Shown here one piece after another: positions 33,244-50,104 of a stretch of DNA of 64,000 nucleotides; positions within the stretch are counted from its first letter, which is position 1, and each line of letters begins with the position of its first letter. The position numbers and the translations under genes were made by a program. This DNA is from Prostheceraeus crozeri (Eukaryota > Platyhelminthes > Polycladida > Euryleptidae). The stretch is taken from contig CAJQUW010011548.1 in the NCBI GenBank assembly GCA_907163375.1, positions 278,001 to 342,000 of the forward strand, read 5' to 3'. The notes under the pieces are model-generated. The model was not told the origin of the DNA. It saw only the letters and a program-made list of their open reading frames with translations, and did no database searches.

Positions 33244-33442
33244 CAGAGAGCATGGACCATTACTCAACTTTGATTGAGGCCTAAGTTAGCCTTCATCCCC
33301 AGGTTTACTCTGCGGCCTTAGCACTTATAATTCCTGACTTGCATGAATGAATGTAGGAGAAGCAAGCAGATCTATTTCACCGCATCTTTTCAATCCAAGT
33401 TAGTAACTGACAGAGCCATCAAAGGATGTCAAAAATGAATTC

Positions 33443-34237
33443 TTACAAATGAGCGAACAATGCAAAGTAGTATGCAATCGTCATGAAATGATCATCCGGA
33501 GGTAACTTCTCCATGAATTCTTGCACAGCATCTTCACCGTCTTTAAGCAAGCTTTTGAAGGACTTTATGACCCTTGTGACATATTCTCTTGGCAATCGTA
33601 GAACTTGTCGGGACTCCTTTCGATGAATTCCATTCAACGGACAATAAAGAGATTGAAAATGTCCAGACAATTTATCTTTGCATTGGGCAATTATGTCATC
33701 ATGCTGTCTAATCCTCATCCAGTCCATGAAGAAAGTGTCCATGTATTTTAAATGATGCTGAAATCCTGGATACCAGAACCCTACTTGTACAAATACACCT
33801 GATGGAGCTAAAGTCTTCCTGACCTCAGAATAAAACTCATCGTCGTCAAAAAGTTGACCAGCAGTGCCAACAACCATTAGATCAACACTGCCAGCAGGGC
33901 ATAATTTTGAGAGATTGTATGCAGATGCAGTCTTATATTCAATATTTGAACGATTATTGTTTTTCTTTGCAGAAATTATCATTTCATCAGCAATATCAAT
34001 TCCAAGTAGACGCTCACAATGAGGAGAAAGAAGAATACTCAATTGTCCTGATCCACATCCAACATCGAGAATAAATGGAATTCTATCTCCTGAATATGGC
34101 CTTCTCTCCCTGTAGTAATTGAGAATCCATTCAATGACAAATGAAGGGTATCCGACATGATATTGAAGATAATCGTCGACAGAATCTTTCACATTCCAAA
34201 TGTCATCACAAGTACCATTCATATTCGAGCGCCACAA
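33443..34237 (-). CDS. SAM-dependent methyltransferase, class I
   Basis: 264 residues in a single open exon. Motif I is FILDVGCGSGQLSILLS (~residues 55-71), the glycine-rich SAM-binding loop. The acidic residue at the end of strand 2 is in LLGIDIADEM (~77-86). A motif like AYNLSKLCPAGSVDLMVVG (~104-122) and a post-motif VRKTLAPSGVFVQVGFW (~139-155) follow, as in Methyltransf_11-type enzymes. The length and domain order fit the animal and fungal relatives of trans-aconitate-type or uncharacterised small-molecule methyltransferases; the substrate cannot be read from sequence. The C-terminal third is helical. No stop or frameshift is seen, so it is probably a live host gene, or an intronless retrocopy still open. 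No neighbouring gene is close, and no clear promoter motif was recognised. Confidence 0.8.
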   Translation of the reverse strand: MWRSNMNGTCDDIWNVKDSVDDYLQYHVGYPSFVIEWILNYYRERRPYSGDRIPFILDVGCGSGQLSILLSPHCERLLGIDIADEMIISAKKNNNRSNIEYKTASAYNLSKLCPAGSVDLMVVGTAGQLFDDDEFYSEVRKTLAPSGVFVQVGFWYPGFQHHLKYMDTFFMDWMRIRQHDDIIAQCKDKLSGHFQSLYCPLNGIHRKESRQVLRLPREYVTRVIKSFKSLLKDGEDAVQEFMEKLPPDDHFMTIAYYFALFAHL

Positions 34238-37200
34238 ATTGACCCTAACTCATATAAACCGCGTTGCAAAATGAATCAATTTCGCTCTCATAATCGGTTC
34301 AGGAGTTCTGTATAAAATTGTATAAAATTGCATAAACTGCAAATGATTATTCAATGGCTATGATTATTTACATTTCCTACATGACACACTTCTTGCTGGA
34401 TAAATCGTGATGTCAAATCCAGCGGTGCTTCATTCATGTTAACAACTGCGTTGTCATTAGCAACAAAGTCGACTTAAAGATAACCTTTCGAGTCAATCAA
34501 TCAACCAGACTATCAGATGAATGAACAACAATTCAGATGTAATAGTGAAATAGCTGTTAAGTTCGATTTACAACACTTTTGTAGCACTTATGTTTTATGG
34601 CCTGACTGGGGAAGCTCATCGCAATTACGTATAGACAAAATGAACAACACTTGGAAAAAATTGTTGTCAAAAATATGTACAGAACCACAAGATTTTGATC
34701 CGCAGTATCAGCTTTAGGTGCGAAGAAATAAAGAGTCAAAAAAAGAGTGAGGAGTGGCCAACCCTATTTTACCCGGGGAGGGGGCGCATGAATCCCCTAC
34801 ACATTTTTGATGTTGCTCCAAACCTGCATATAATAGATACGAAGCTAACTACTTGTGACTTAAGTTTCTACATACTGTATTGCTGATATTCAATTCAAAT
34901 TTTATCAAACTTGCTGCAAGGGAAAATATAAAAAAACTAATCTTTATTCAATAACTCTTTTAGAAAATTGAGAATTTTTGTCAATTTACGTACATAGTTA
35001 CGCATCTTAATCAATTCAAATTACTTACAGACCACTGTAAAGTGCATATGAGGTTAGAATTTAGATATTCATTCATCCAAAAACATCCACCATTGCATAT
35101 ATGTGATCGTCATATGAGTAATGCACACAGACACTACTCACAATTGATTTATAAGATATGCTGTCACTTTTATGCTGCAAACACTGCATTCCAAGTAAGA
35201 AATAAGGACAGATTATCCTGCCTCACAATATTTGTGATGCATTTGTTCATGTAGATGTGCGGTTGTTGTATTTTCCTGCTCATCATATGCCTAAGATAGC
35301 GGCAGACTATCCAGAATTTACATAAATTCAAAAATCTCTATTTGTGTCGAATTCAGCATGGCTAAAACTACCCCAATCCACTCAAACATACTCCCAACAT
35401 CGTCTTTAGACATATTCATGCGATAACTGATCAAAGAATTTCAATTTCCAATGGATACTCAAAGAGTCAACTTTTTGAAAATAAGAGGAATTCAAATTTT
35501 AAACTGCCATTTATAGTAGCAAGATCATTGAGTAGGTAAAAGCTGATGCCAACATTGGAAAGACCATGCACTGCTTGTGTACCATCATATTGGAGTGATT
35601 GATTCGTGAATTCATCAAATCAGAGGAGGTCCAAGAGCTCCCCCCACCCGGGTTTTGGCTGGCTGCACAGAAACACCGTTAGGCTATCAAATCTCTAACA
35701 GTAAAATTCACCCATTGAAATTACCTTGTCACTAACAACTCACTATTATGTAGGTCACTCAATCAACCGGATTTCATAATAAAGTATTTTTGGCTGTAGT
35801 CAGCGAGAAAAAAAATTGCGCGAAAAACGTTTTTCATGACATCTGATAAATTGGTTGACCTCCATAATATAAGTGAGCTGGGCTGGCCATTTAACTTGGT
35901 TTGCTCAATTTTGCAAACTATTGCTAAAATTCTGGATCTTCCTCTACAGCATAAACGAAAAATTAGGTTTGTAGTGTAAATACCTACTGAGAAATCTTGA
36001 TTTAAAACCCGATTAAGATTTTTGAGCAACCCTGTATAATTACACTGTCTCTGTACGGTCGCCCCTCTTTGCTGCATGCAGACCTAAACAGCAATCCTAG
36101 AAGATGCGATTTGATTTTTTGAAGGGATGTTGTTGCTGTTTTTTTGGTTTGCAACATTATGACCGACATGGATTGATTAGATAAGCTCATGCTAGAGTAA
36201 GCATCTCTGTCACAGTTGATGTAGGAAGTTATCAATGTTCCTTGAGTAGTTTGGTGGTGATTCTTTGTGAACCTACTCTTTTTAGTTCGAAATGCGAATT
36301 TTGGCTACAACTGTCTGTTCATCATCCACAGTGGATCAGTTCTATGACAGTTAAATAACCTACGAAAGATTCCATGCTCACAGTAATCTCCCCATTATGT
36401 AGATGATATCTCATGCTACTAACACAGCACTTTTGTGGACTCCAAATTATATCAATGATTCTTTAAATTTAGATTTCTGTTAACGATGAGGTTTTTGCCT
36501 GGAAATTTATATTTGAAATCATGCAAATTTCATATTTATATTATCTCCTGCTCCTACATAGAAACTACGGTCTCATAATAGAATGCATAAACAAAAGGGA
36601 AGCAAGAAAATGTCTCGGGTGAGAGGATCCCAAAGGTCCTTTCACTAAGCTTTGAGTAACCGCTCGAGAGCGGTTAACAAACATGACATGAAGCCCATTT
36701 TCGCGCTAGATTATGCAGTGCAATAAATAATGCATAAAGTAGGCCGACGTGATTTCATGGTTTTCTGCTGCTTACTAGGTCTACTACAGGAGTCGGAGTC
36801 CCGCCAAACCCCAGAGTCGGATTCCGCAACCTTGTAAGAAAGTTTACACGCCAATTTATTGTAGGGAGAACTTCATATAATTATTTAACAGCATTTTGGG
36901 AATTAAGAAGAGAGCGGGCTTCCGATTACCTTTACAGTCCGTTGTAGATAAGGCTAAGTTGTGAGTGCATGCTATCTTTAAGACAACAATTGATCAAGAC
37001 CCCTCAACGGTCAATCCAGGAATCTTTGTCTAAATAGTCCAATTTGCTTCTTGTAAATGTCAAAATTGGAGGAAGCATTACAAGTAGACACCGACATTTT
37101 AGGTGGATACTTTCATCTATTCGTACGTCTGCTTAAAGATTCCCAGTGTTTTAACGATTAAGAAACACAATTTGTACATTCGGTAGATTGTCTCATTAAA

Positions 37201-38657
37201 AATAAGCATCGTCTGGATTCATTCAACTTTCTTCTGTGGCACAAAAATAACTGCAGCTATGATAATATCAGACTGATTCGTTTCATACATGCTCATATAC
37301 AAAAAACGATTGTCACTTTAAGCATTGCTTCCGGTTCCGGTTCGCGTACTCCGGTTTTAGAACCGATGGTAGATGCCGACATCTCTTATACATCTAACGA
37401 TCGGCAACAAAAATGAAAGGTCGCTAAATTTCCTTATGTTTCAATTCGCTTGCTTGTCGTGCTTCTCTAATTGATTATTCATAGTCCCTTGAAAACTAGC
37501 CTCGTAAGACTATTTACAGATACTCTTCGGTTTCATATAATGTGTAGATATGATAATGACAAAGTAAACTGTATGCATGTATATAATAAAAATGGCTTTC
37601 AAACGATGTGCCATCTTGTCGTTGACAAGGCAGCTGCTGGATTATTCACGTTTCTCTCGACAGACACATAAAAAATAGTCTGAGAGAAACGGAATCTCCT
37701 TAAAGTCACCCACAAATGCAGTACATACATGTGGTCGTACTGATCGAGGTTACGATGCAATACCGGTTGGTTTCGGTGCGTCATAGCATTCCATCTCATA
37801 GAGGCAGTGGGAAGACTGAAAGGGAAGAATCTTACATCTCCAGAGTTTTAGCCGGCGTGGGCGTCGCCGTTCCCTGTGCGATCATGTGCGAGTGTATTTT
37901 AGAGTTTAAAAATTGAGCGGGCATATACGTTGGTCACACTGTTAAAAAATAACATCAGGTGGACTTCGATATCTCCACATGGGCGAACGAATGATGAAGT
38001 CAATCCCAAAGAGTGAAGAACCGGTAAGTATTTGAAGAGATTTTATTGCCTTTCAAAATAGTCACTTTATTTTTAAATAATTTATTTTCCTTCTCATTCG
38101 ATTTTGAAAAAATACTAGTGAAAGAAAGGTCTAGAAGTTGAGATCAGGCGATCAATCTGATCAAGAATTGAAATGATGAAATGTAAAAAATATCTGTAGT
38201 ATTCAGCTTACTTCTTTTTTAAATACTCTAGACCACCAATATATATTCTCAAGTAATGTAGCTGAAAAAATAAATGCACTATTCTCTACGAGGATGGGTC
38301 GATCAGACCTCTTAAAATTTGAGATATTTCCTGCATTTGGCTATCAGCAAGACGTGGGAAGGAACGCGACACCTGTTGTTGTTTTTAGCCAGGCGATAAT
38401 CCTCACTCCCATCTGTTCTTATTATTAACCTATCCCTGTATATCTTTCTACAAGGACATTTCGCGACTCTGAGATTTGACCTTCATTGTCGCCTCTGTCC
38501 TTCGGAGATGATGTTTCCTCTCAAGAACCGATCGCGCGCTCGCATCAGCTCGTATCATCGATCTAAGTCAGTCTAGTAGAATTAGACGCATCTGCAGAAC
38601 CTCTGCTGCGCTGTGAGGTAGGGAGAGGACATTAGTGTAAACGCTGACACCTATCTC
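34238..38657. other. Long stretch with no supported gene
   Basis: AT-rich. The short ORFs here lack domain character. A CAGGGTTGCTCAAAAATC-like mariner-type end may occur near 36,010-36,040 (minus strand), without a partner. GGAGTCGGAGTC-type words occur near 36,787. A small perfect hairpin, ACCGCTCGAGAGCGGT, is at about 36,660. 38,470-38,650 is GC-richer and may be a promoter or 5' UTR for the exon that follows. Confidence 0.5.
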
Positions 38658-38785
38658 ATGAGTGTTGTGGATAACCGAATTTCGCGAAGATGGATCTTTG
38701 GAGAAGTGTTGTCATGGGCATTTCATTTGTTCGGCTTTGTAGTCGATTACGTAGGAAGCAACATACTGAGGTGGCAGAATATGTG
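38658..38785 (+). CDS. Candidate first coding exon of a host gene
   Basis: From the ATG at 38,658 the frame reads MSVVDNRISRRWIFGEVLSW, then a hydrophobic AFHLFGFVVDYVGSNILRW, possibly one membrane segment. It reaches a near-perfect donor site, ATGTG|GTAAGTC, at 38,785/38,786. The sequence upstream is GC-richer, like a promoter region. No downstream exon was identified in the window (a hAT insertion lies at 39,501). A chance match is possible. Confidence 0.3.
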
Positions 38786-39500
38786 GTAAGTCAATATTTA
38801 GAATGATCTCAGAAATTTAAAAATCCATACATTTAGCGATCGAGATGTTCTGTAAGGAAAGAACCGACCTACTTTTTAGACTGCCTAGATACAGGAATTA
38901 TAATGACTGAATCATTCACAACATGTTTGAGCTTTTTCCATAAGAGCATCACCACAGGGCTTCCAACGAGCATCTATTCTGTTTGTCGGTCACAACTCAC
39001 AATGTTGCTGATTACATTGAACTCATTAAAATAGTCATTGAGCTTTTAAAAAGTTCTTACTTTCTAATTTCACTGAATATGACGACTGCCAAAAAGTTTT
39101 CGCATACTGCTGGGTTGAGTAAGCCCATTTATTCTTGAGAGGTCAGCGACCCTTCGAGAATATGTGCACAATTTGATAAGATTTGAGGACTCAACAGGTG
39201 TTGAGTGACTTCTTTTGCAGAGTCCAGAGTTATATTAGATGAATAGAATTTAGTTAATTTCTCTGCAGAAAGAGACCCATCACCTGAATAGATCATGCAA
39301 CTTCATGTGAAACAAGCTAGCGTGTTTCGATTTCTTACCACAATATGAAAAGTTTACTTTTCATTTGGAACCCTGTAATTCCTACGTATTGTTGTATATT
39401 TTGTATATTATGTTGTAATTTTTATCTTCTCTGTCAAACGTGGACCCATCCACACACCTATACGCGTGACCGCTATTGTATTTCTACAATCAGTTATTAC

Positions 39501-41083
39501 TAAGGCCCGGAATTTTATGTAATTACATAAAATTTTATGTTATTACATATAACGTCATTTTTCTTGAAAAAAACATATTTTGACATTATAGCATAAATTT
39601 TACATATTTCATTAGTCTTGCATTCTTGTTTATGTATTTACAACGTCTATCCTGTAAAGTTTCGAAAGTCTCGCAAGGTACAGGCGCTAGGAGTTTCTTT
39701 TCACCTCTACCGTGGCTGAATCACCTTTCATATTCCGCCGTTCGTCAGTTACTAAGTACCACTCTAAGCTCAGTACAGTGGGTTTGGCTGCGAGTTGAAA
39801 TGACACAATACAATAGGTTTAGAGACTAAGGCTATTTATGTCTATGGCGTCACGATCACTTCTACTGTCATTCGTTGTAACCGGAATGAGTACTTTACAA
39901 GGCGACAAATAAACGACGAAGCTACTAGTTATTTTCCTAGCTACTAGCTAATTTCCGCGTTCAAAAATGTTTTTGTGAAGGCTCCAGCTCGTACTTCCTT
40001 GTGGGAAGAAATTCTCCCATCTGTTCCTCCACCATCGAAGCCTGTATTGACCCGCTGGGGAACTTGGCTCGAGGCAGCATTATACTTCTCTAATAATTTG
40101 AATTATGGATCGAAAGTACTGGAAAATTTGACCGCAGACTCGAAATCAGTAGAGACCGCAAAGGAACTAGTTCAAGATTTAGAGGTGAGAGCGAGCTTGA
40201 TATTCATTGAGGCGCATTTTGAATTCCTTCCACAAGTCATTAAAAGTCTCGAAAATAAAGGTTTACGATTGAGTAAGTCTATTTCCATAGTACACACCGT
40301 GAAAAGCAATATTTCGAATATTCCAGGTGAGATAGGCGATGCAGTCAGATTAAAGTTGAATTCAATTCTCTCGAAAAATCCGGACTTTGAAGTGATTCAA
40401 AAAATTTCTAATTGTATCGGTGGAATACTACCTGCTTGTGTGGATGACTTTCCAGAAAATTTCCAGCCAAGCGATTTTGCGCTGTTCAAATTTTCTAGTA
40501 TTGTTAGTGTTGACGTCGAGAGATCATTTTCTGTGTACAAGAACATTTTAAGTGACAAGCGGCAGAGTCTTTCTATTGACAATGTTAGAAAAATGATAAT
40601 ATCGCAGTGATTTTATAATCGACCACACACACAAGAATCGCTGTAGATCTTTCTACCACAAAAACTATGAAACGTGTTCATGTACAATTGATTTCAAATG
40701 TACATGTATGTGTTTTCTCAGATAGAGAATTGTAATTATCAGTATGTATCGATTTTACAATATATATGTAATACACCACATTTATGGGTTTTTATCATTG
40801 ATATGCTGGAATTTATCGACTATAATGTCTTATATATTTAATACCGCTACTCTGAAAATATCTATAATGATGTTGTTGAATCATTTTATTCAATCGCATA
40901 ATCCAATATACACGTAATAAGGCTTCTACACAACAAAAACTACTTTTAATGCATTGAAAAACGAATGTAAACTAGAAAAGAAAATCATATATTTCGATGT
41001 TTGTTACTACATATTATAAGAATTATAATTACATAAAAAGTAAATATTTTAGACATTTTATCTACATAAAATTCCGGGCCTTA
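39501..41083 (+). mobile_element. hAT element, 1.58 kb, internally deleted
   Basis: Terminal inverted repeats begin TAAGGCCCGGAATTTTATGT at both ends. A perfect 8-bp target duplication GTTATTAC flanks it (39,493-39,500 and 41,084-41,091), the hAT hallmark. The only coding part left is the C-terminal half of a transposase, so it could move only with help from a full copy. Confidence 0.95.
39975..40610 (+). pseudogene. hAT transposase, C-terminal part
   Basis: 211 residues. PVLTRWGTWLEAALYFSNN (~residues 23-41) is the conserved R-W segment that follows the catalytic core, and the end SVDVERSFSVYKNILSDKRQ (~177-196) is the hAT dimerisation region. The BED finger and the first catalytic residues are missing; the frame is open from the internal start. 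Full hAT transposases are usually 500-700 residues, so roughly a third remains. Confidence 0.9.
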
Positions 41084-41091
41084 GTTATTAC

Positions 41092-42885
41092 ATTAAGCAA
41101 TAAAGCATGAATGCTAAGATTTGGAAGTAGCGCAGTCGTCAAGAGAAATTGATTCAACCCGACCCGACAAAGAATGCCTGAACCTGACCCGACCTTCAGG
41201 TTGCCTGCCAATCCTGTTCAAGCCCAATATTCATCATATCTAGTGAATTTTTCGCATTAACCTACATTTAATAAGCAACTTGCTGGAGAAATGTTAGGGC
41301 ATCTACATTTATCTCATTAACAAAACTCAGTTAATTTTGAATAGCTACTGGGGTTATAGAGTAGTTGCTGAAATGAATCCATTCATCCTGGAACCAAAAT
41401 TTGAATTTATATGCAGTAAAAATGTATTGCTGAATTTAATCATAAAAGTCTCGTTATTGAGTCAAATTTTGTGTCGCTATTATCAATGAGCTATGCTGTA
41501 CTTTTATAAAGTATGAAATTTTTACTCAATCTGTCGAATATGAAACTTCAACTTAGACTAAAAAGCTTCACATAATCGGGTTCGAATTCGTGACCTGACT
41601 ACATGTCTCTAATGCTGATCTTCTCGTATCAAGTCACGCAGTGCCAAGTATTTGCTTGCAACGCCATCCATTAATATTTAATGGTTCAATTTATTTTATT
41701 TATTAAATTCAGTAAGTTGATGGAACGATATTTTCTGTCACATTATGATCTTTTGAAAAATGCTAGAATTTCCATGGGATTACCATCACTACAATACCCA
41801 CGGATAAAGCGAAAATTATTCTAACATGAAAGCAGTTTCATTCAAACTATGCATTTCAAAAATAGACCGTTCTATGAAACATATAAAATTTTGGGAATGT
41901 CAAAAGTTTCTGGTGGTAGGTCCAACATAATTTTTTACACGATATATTTCAACCCTATGACCAAGGTTATCTTCAGATTGAAAAAAATAGTTTCAGGCTG
42001 AAGAAAGTCTTGGTTATAACGTTGGATGGTAAGATTGTAATCAAAAGAGCACTAAGAAAAATATCGGCAGAAATAAGGAGACACAAATAGCCTATCTGTT
42101 GCGTCTGCTTCGGCAAAATAATATCATTAAATAATACTATGAATATTATCTGTTACGTCAACTTCGGTAATTTCATGAAAAAGTACATCGATTTTGATGT
42201 AGCCTATAAGTCTTTCACCATTTTTCTTCCTAAATATTCTGACAATGCGTTAACCGTCACGAGCAAAGCGTGGTCAGATGCAATACATGTACACCACAGT
42301 CTAACCTTAGGATAAACGATAAGGATCCAATGCGAACAAGCTGCTGCACGGGAGCAGTGGTCAGTTTACACTTGTCGGCACTCCTGCGAATGTGGCGACT
42401 TGTAATCGCGTGGCTATCTTCATAATCAGCAGTGCAAGTGGGGGGCAATCATCAAATCTGGGATAGAGGTGTCAAGATGACTTTTCAGAATAAAACTGCA
42501 AATGCGAGACAAATCTGAGATAAGGCGTCCGTGATAAATTTGAAAATTAGTACAATTTGTCACCCTTGCAAACAAAAAATAAATAAGTGTCTGAATACAA
42601 TTTCAAACAAGTCACATTTTGACCGAAATTCTTCCATGTTATAAATAAAATCACTGAGGATTTACGCAGAGGTTCATTAAAACCAGGCAATGTGCAAAAC
42701 ATCCTAAGTTATGCGAAAATACGATTTCATAACTTGAATAGACCGTTGTTCGACAATAGTCAGGCATGATTATATACCAAAGCATTCGTGATGAATACTG
42801 GAGGTTTTCAATAAGTGCACGATATTGTGAAAATGCATGTGTAGTAAGACACAAAACTGCTTTGCACTGTACAGAGATGAGGAGT
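41092..42885. other. Gene-free stretch
   Basis: No supported gene. A GACCCGACC-type word cluster occurs at 41,160-41,230. GGTTCGAATTC at about 41,579 resembles a Pol III B box, but no A box or tRNA fold was found. Confidence 0.5.
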
Positions 42886-42962
42886 CGGAGTCTCGGAGTC
42901 TTATCATTTTTGCTGGAGTCTGAGTCGGAGTCCTATCAAATGATAGGACTCCGGACTCCGGC
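42886..42962. repeat. GGAGTC-rich cluster with hairpin
   Basis: Several GGAGTC/GACTCC words, with a 12-bp perfect stem (GGAGTCCTATCA / TGATAGGACTCC). Similar words recur at 36,787 and 43,572. It may be an end of a decayed hAT element, together with the BED finger at 43,233-43,457. Confidence 0.5.
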
Positions 42963-43232
42963 CTATAACAAGACCCGAAATATAATGCAAACAAATTATT
43001 TATCTTCGTGCATATAACTGTCACTGTCTTGATGTCAACTGTCTCCGTCAAACAAAAGTACAGAGACACTGCTGCATGTAAAGCTTGTTGTAGCTGAGGG
43101 AATGAAGCGTGAATACGAAAAGAGGATTGTCTTTTCACTCGCTGATTTAGCAGAGAAGACAAACCTTCCTAGTCTCGATCACACCTACGCAGTAAAGGTC
43201 ACATCAGAGACAAAAATGAAGCACTAGTTTGT

Positions 43233-43457
43233 TTGAGAACATTACGTCTTATCCTCATATTAATCGTGTGTGATGGCTCCTCCAGAGCGCACATTAAAAT
43301 CGAAAGTGTACTCATATTTTTTGAAGAAGGATGGGCATTTTCCTGCCTGGTACAGACTGTAGAAAAACCGTGTGAAGCACATATCAACAAGATGGGAGGA
43401 GGCGGGTTGCATGCATCCAACTTGAAGCGACATCTGATAATCTTTTATCGCAAATGA
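43233..43457 (+). pseudogene. BED-type zinc finger fragment (hAT transposase N terminus)
   Basis: In the C-terminal half the frame reads FFEEGWAFSCLVQTVEKPCE, then GGGGLHASNLKRHLI. That is the BED finger pattern: an aromatic residue, Cys, Cys, then SNLKRHL. In the normal finger a second Cys stands two residues after the first; here it reads CLVQ, so one ligand seems lost. No catalytic region follows, so this is a remnant, probably of a hAT transposase different from the one at 39,975. Confidence 0.6.
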
Positions 43458-44494
43458 TTGATAATTGATACAGCAATGATCACTAAAAATAGGTTCAGGA
43501 AAGTCTATAATGATCTATGAGGTAGGTTACCAGTTTTTTTAAAAAAAATAGGCAATTTATACTTGCCACCCGGAGTCGGATAGGACGCGCTGAATGATAT
43601 TTTTGAATATTCGTGATAATTCAATCATCTTTAATGAAGCAACATACTTTCAACGATGACATTAGTATCAAGTTGAAGCCTTCATAAAATAAATATCCTT
43701 TAGAAATTGAACTAATTATTTCCGAATTAATTTCTATGAATGACATTCCATGTCGACTATTGTCAATTGCACTCGGTATTGAAAAAATTAGTCGTGTTCT
43801 TCATGAAACCGATCCAGACACACACGCGCTGGTGATTTTGATATTTGAATTCAAATACAGGCATAAGAAATGCAATTTATTGAAATGTTCAAATTAAAGT
43901 TTCAAAAATTCATATCATGAGTACTAAGGTGCATGATTCAAGAAGAAACTGATGTCAGCATTGAAATGCCTACCTTCAACAAAAGTTATATAATAACATT
44001 TAGATAATTCTGGATTTAAGGATAATTCATCAACTTTATTTGATGAGGAGCGAAACGAAATTTTGAAAAAAAATTGATGGTGAATGATGAGACAATTATT
44101 TCTCCTTAAGCGACGATGTTTTCCTAATATTGAAAGGAATGCAACGTTTTGTGTTAGTTTCTATTCCAACACAGTAAACACGATTTTTGCAGTCTAATTC
44201 TGTGGATGGAATAATGCTTCATCTGTGCGAATGGCGACTATGACCAGGTTAACCACTTATTAAAGTAATGAGCATTGTTCACCAACTTATGCATGAATTA
44301 ATTTTCGAAATTAAAGCTCTTTGGAAAATATAAATTTTCAAATGCAATTTGCAGGCGGCGGTTTGGAGTTGTACCAATAGAATCCCATTGATCTCCTCTT
44401 TCTTTTGTTTACAACTTTTTCTCGTTTATGGATCAACATAATTGTGCAATGGTGTTCCGAAAATTGCGGGTCAAAATGTTGAATATGCATGAAT
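43458..44494. other. Gene-free stretch
   Basis: AT-rich; nothing supported. Confidence 0.5.
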
Positions 44495-44502
44495 GGGTTA
44501 AG

Positions 44503-45227
44503 CATAGAGTAAGTATGTGTAGGTAGAGTGTCGACTTAAAAAAGTACCTGTATACAGTGAAAATTTTTATGTGAAAAGATTCAGTTTTTGGGAGATTGCG
44601 TTCCTGCGGTCCAAAAAATTATTTGAGCAGTTTTAAAAAAGCTAAATTTTTGCCAATTTACATACTACCGACATGACATACTGTAATGGAAGTCTTCATG
44701 AAAAAGTCGCGATATTATTCGTGCTTTCTTGGCTGAAATTTCATGTTTTTAATTCAATTTTCATCATTATGATTTCATGATTCACTAAATTTATGTTTAA
44801 TTTCTTGAATCTAAATAATGAAGTGAAACCATTTACATCTTTTTAAGTCAATTGAAATCATCGTCTTTGATTTTGTTGTTTTGCTCTACCAGTGGCAGGT
44901 TGCTCATGATATTATGACGCTTAAGAAGATTCTCTTGAGGTTCAGCATGAAAGCAATAGCAGATCATCGAGTTGTTAGTTTAACAAACATTTCCTCTCCA
45001 AGGCTGTCATGACACGGAGGATCTGTAAAATGCTATCATTTCCTTCTGCTTTATGCTATCATGATCAGTCAATTCCGTTGTAATTTCTTCAAAACTGCAT
45101 AAATGTGTATATCTCACATTTGGTAGCAATATTCACCTCGAATTCATTTAATAAAATCGCAAGTGTATACACATTGTGGATTTAATAAATGCAGAGTTAC
45201 CACTCTACCTAATATACTTACTCTATG
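44503..45227. mobile_element. Non-autonomous DNA transposon, 725 bp, 8-bp target duplication
   Basis: The ends are CATAGAGTAAGTATGTGTAG and, inverted, CATAGAGTAAGTATATTAGG, both then reading GTAGAGTG. A perfect 8-bp duplication GGGTTAAG flanks it (44,495-44,502 and 45,228-45,235). An 8-bp duplication fits hAT, and also P or Merlin elements; the CA start does not decide. No coding inside. Confidence 0.85.
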
Positions 45228-45235
45228 GGGTTAAG

Positions 45236-49613
<4,378 letters not shown>

Positions 49614-49807
49614 TTTTATCAACACTTAATGTCATCCCCTTAAGAGTGAAAGAAAAATCTTGCGAAACATGTCCAGTTGAAGGAACAACTAATGTTTTCA
49701 TTTCAAATATACGAGCAGTACAGCCTATATATATGCAATATTAGCAATCGATAACATTTATTGATTACTTAGTAATATAAATCATGGAGGACGCAGACAT
49801 TAATTTT

Positions 49808-50104
49808 ATTCATTATTTGAAAATAAGATTTATACCTCCAGAATAATGAAAATATGGCCAAAATGTCTCGATATTGTATGTATTGCCGACGTTTCGGACG
49901 TTCGTCCTTTGTCAAGGCACAAGAGCAATTCACAAAAGTATGGGCCCGTTCACAAAAGTCAGGTTCGCCCATACTTTTGTGAATTGCTCTTGTGCCTTGA
50001 CAAAGGACGAACGTCCGAAACGTCGGCAATACAGACAATATCGAGAAATTTTGGCCTTATTTTCATTATTCTGGAGGTATAAATCTTATTTTCAAATAAT
50101 GAAT
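49808..50104. repeat. 297-bp foldback repeat with ACGTTTCGGACG core
   Basis: Arms 49,808-49,947 and 49,966-50,104 are nearly perfect inverted copies around a short, partly repeated loop. Each arm carries TTGACAAAGGACGAACGTCC, then GAAACGTCGGCAATAC (or its complement). GGAC-GAAC-GTCC followed by GAAAC recalls stem II and the GAAA part of hammerhead motifs found in Penelope-like elements, though the CUGANGA part does not fit well. Confidence 0.85.

Noticed and set aside
36000-36045. Mariner-like end near a CAGGGTTGC word
   Set aside because: No partner end or transposase was found, so no element can be defined.
41570-41650. tRNA gene or tRNA-derived SINE, from a GGTTCGAATTC B-box-like word
   Set aside because: No A box or cloverleaf could be drawn around it.
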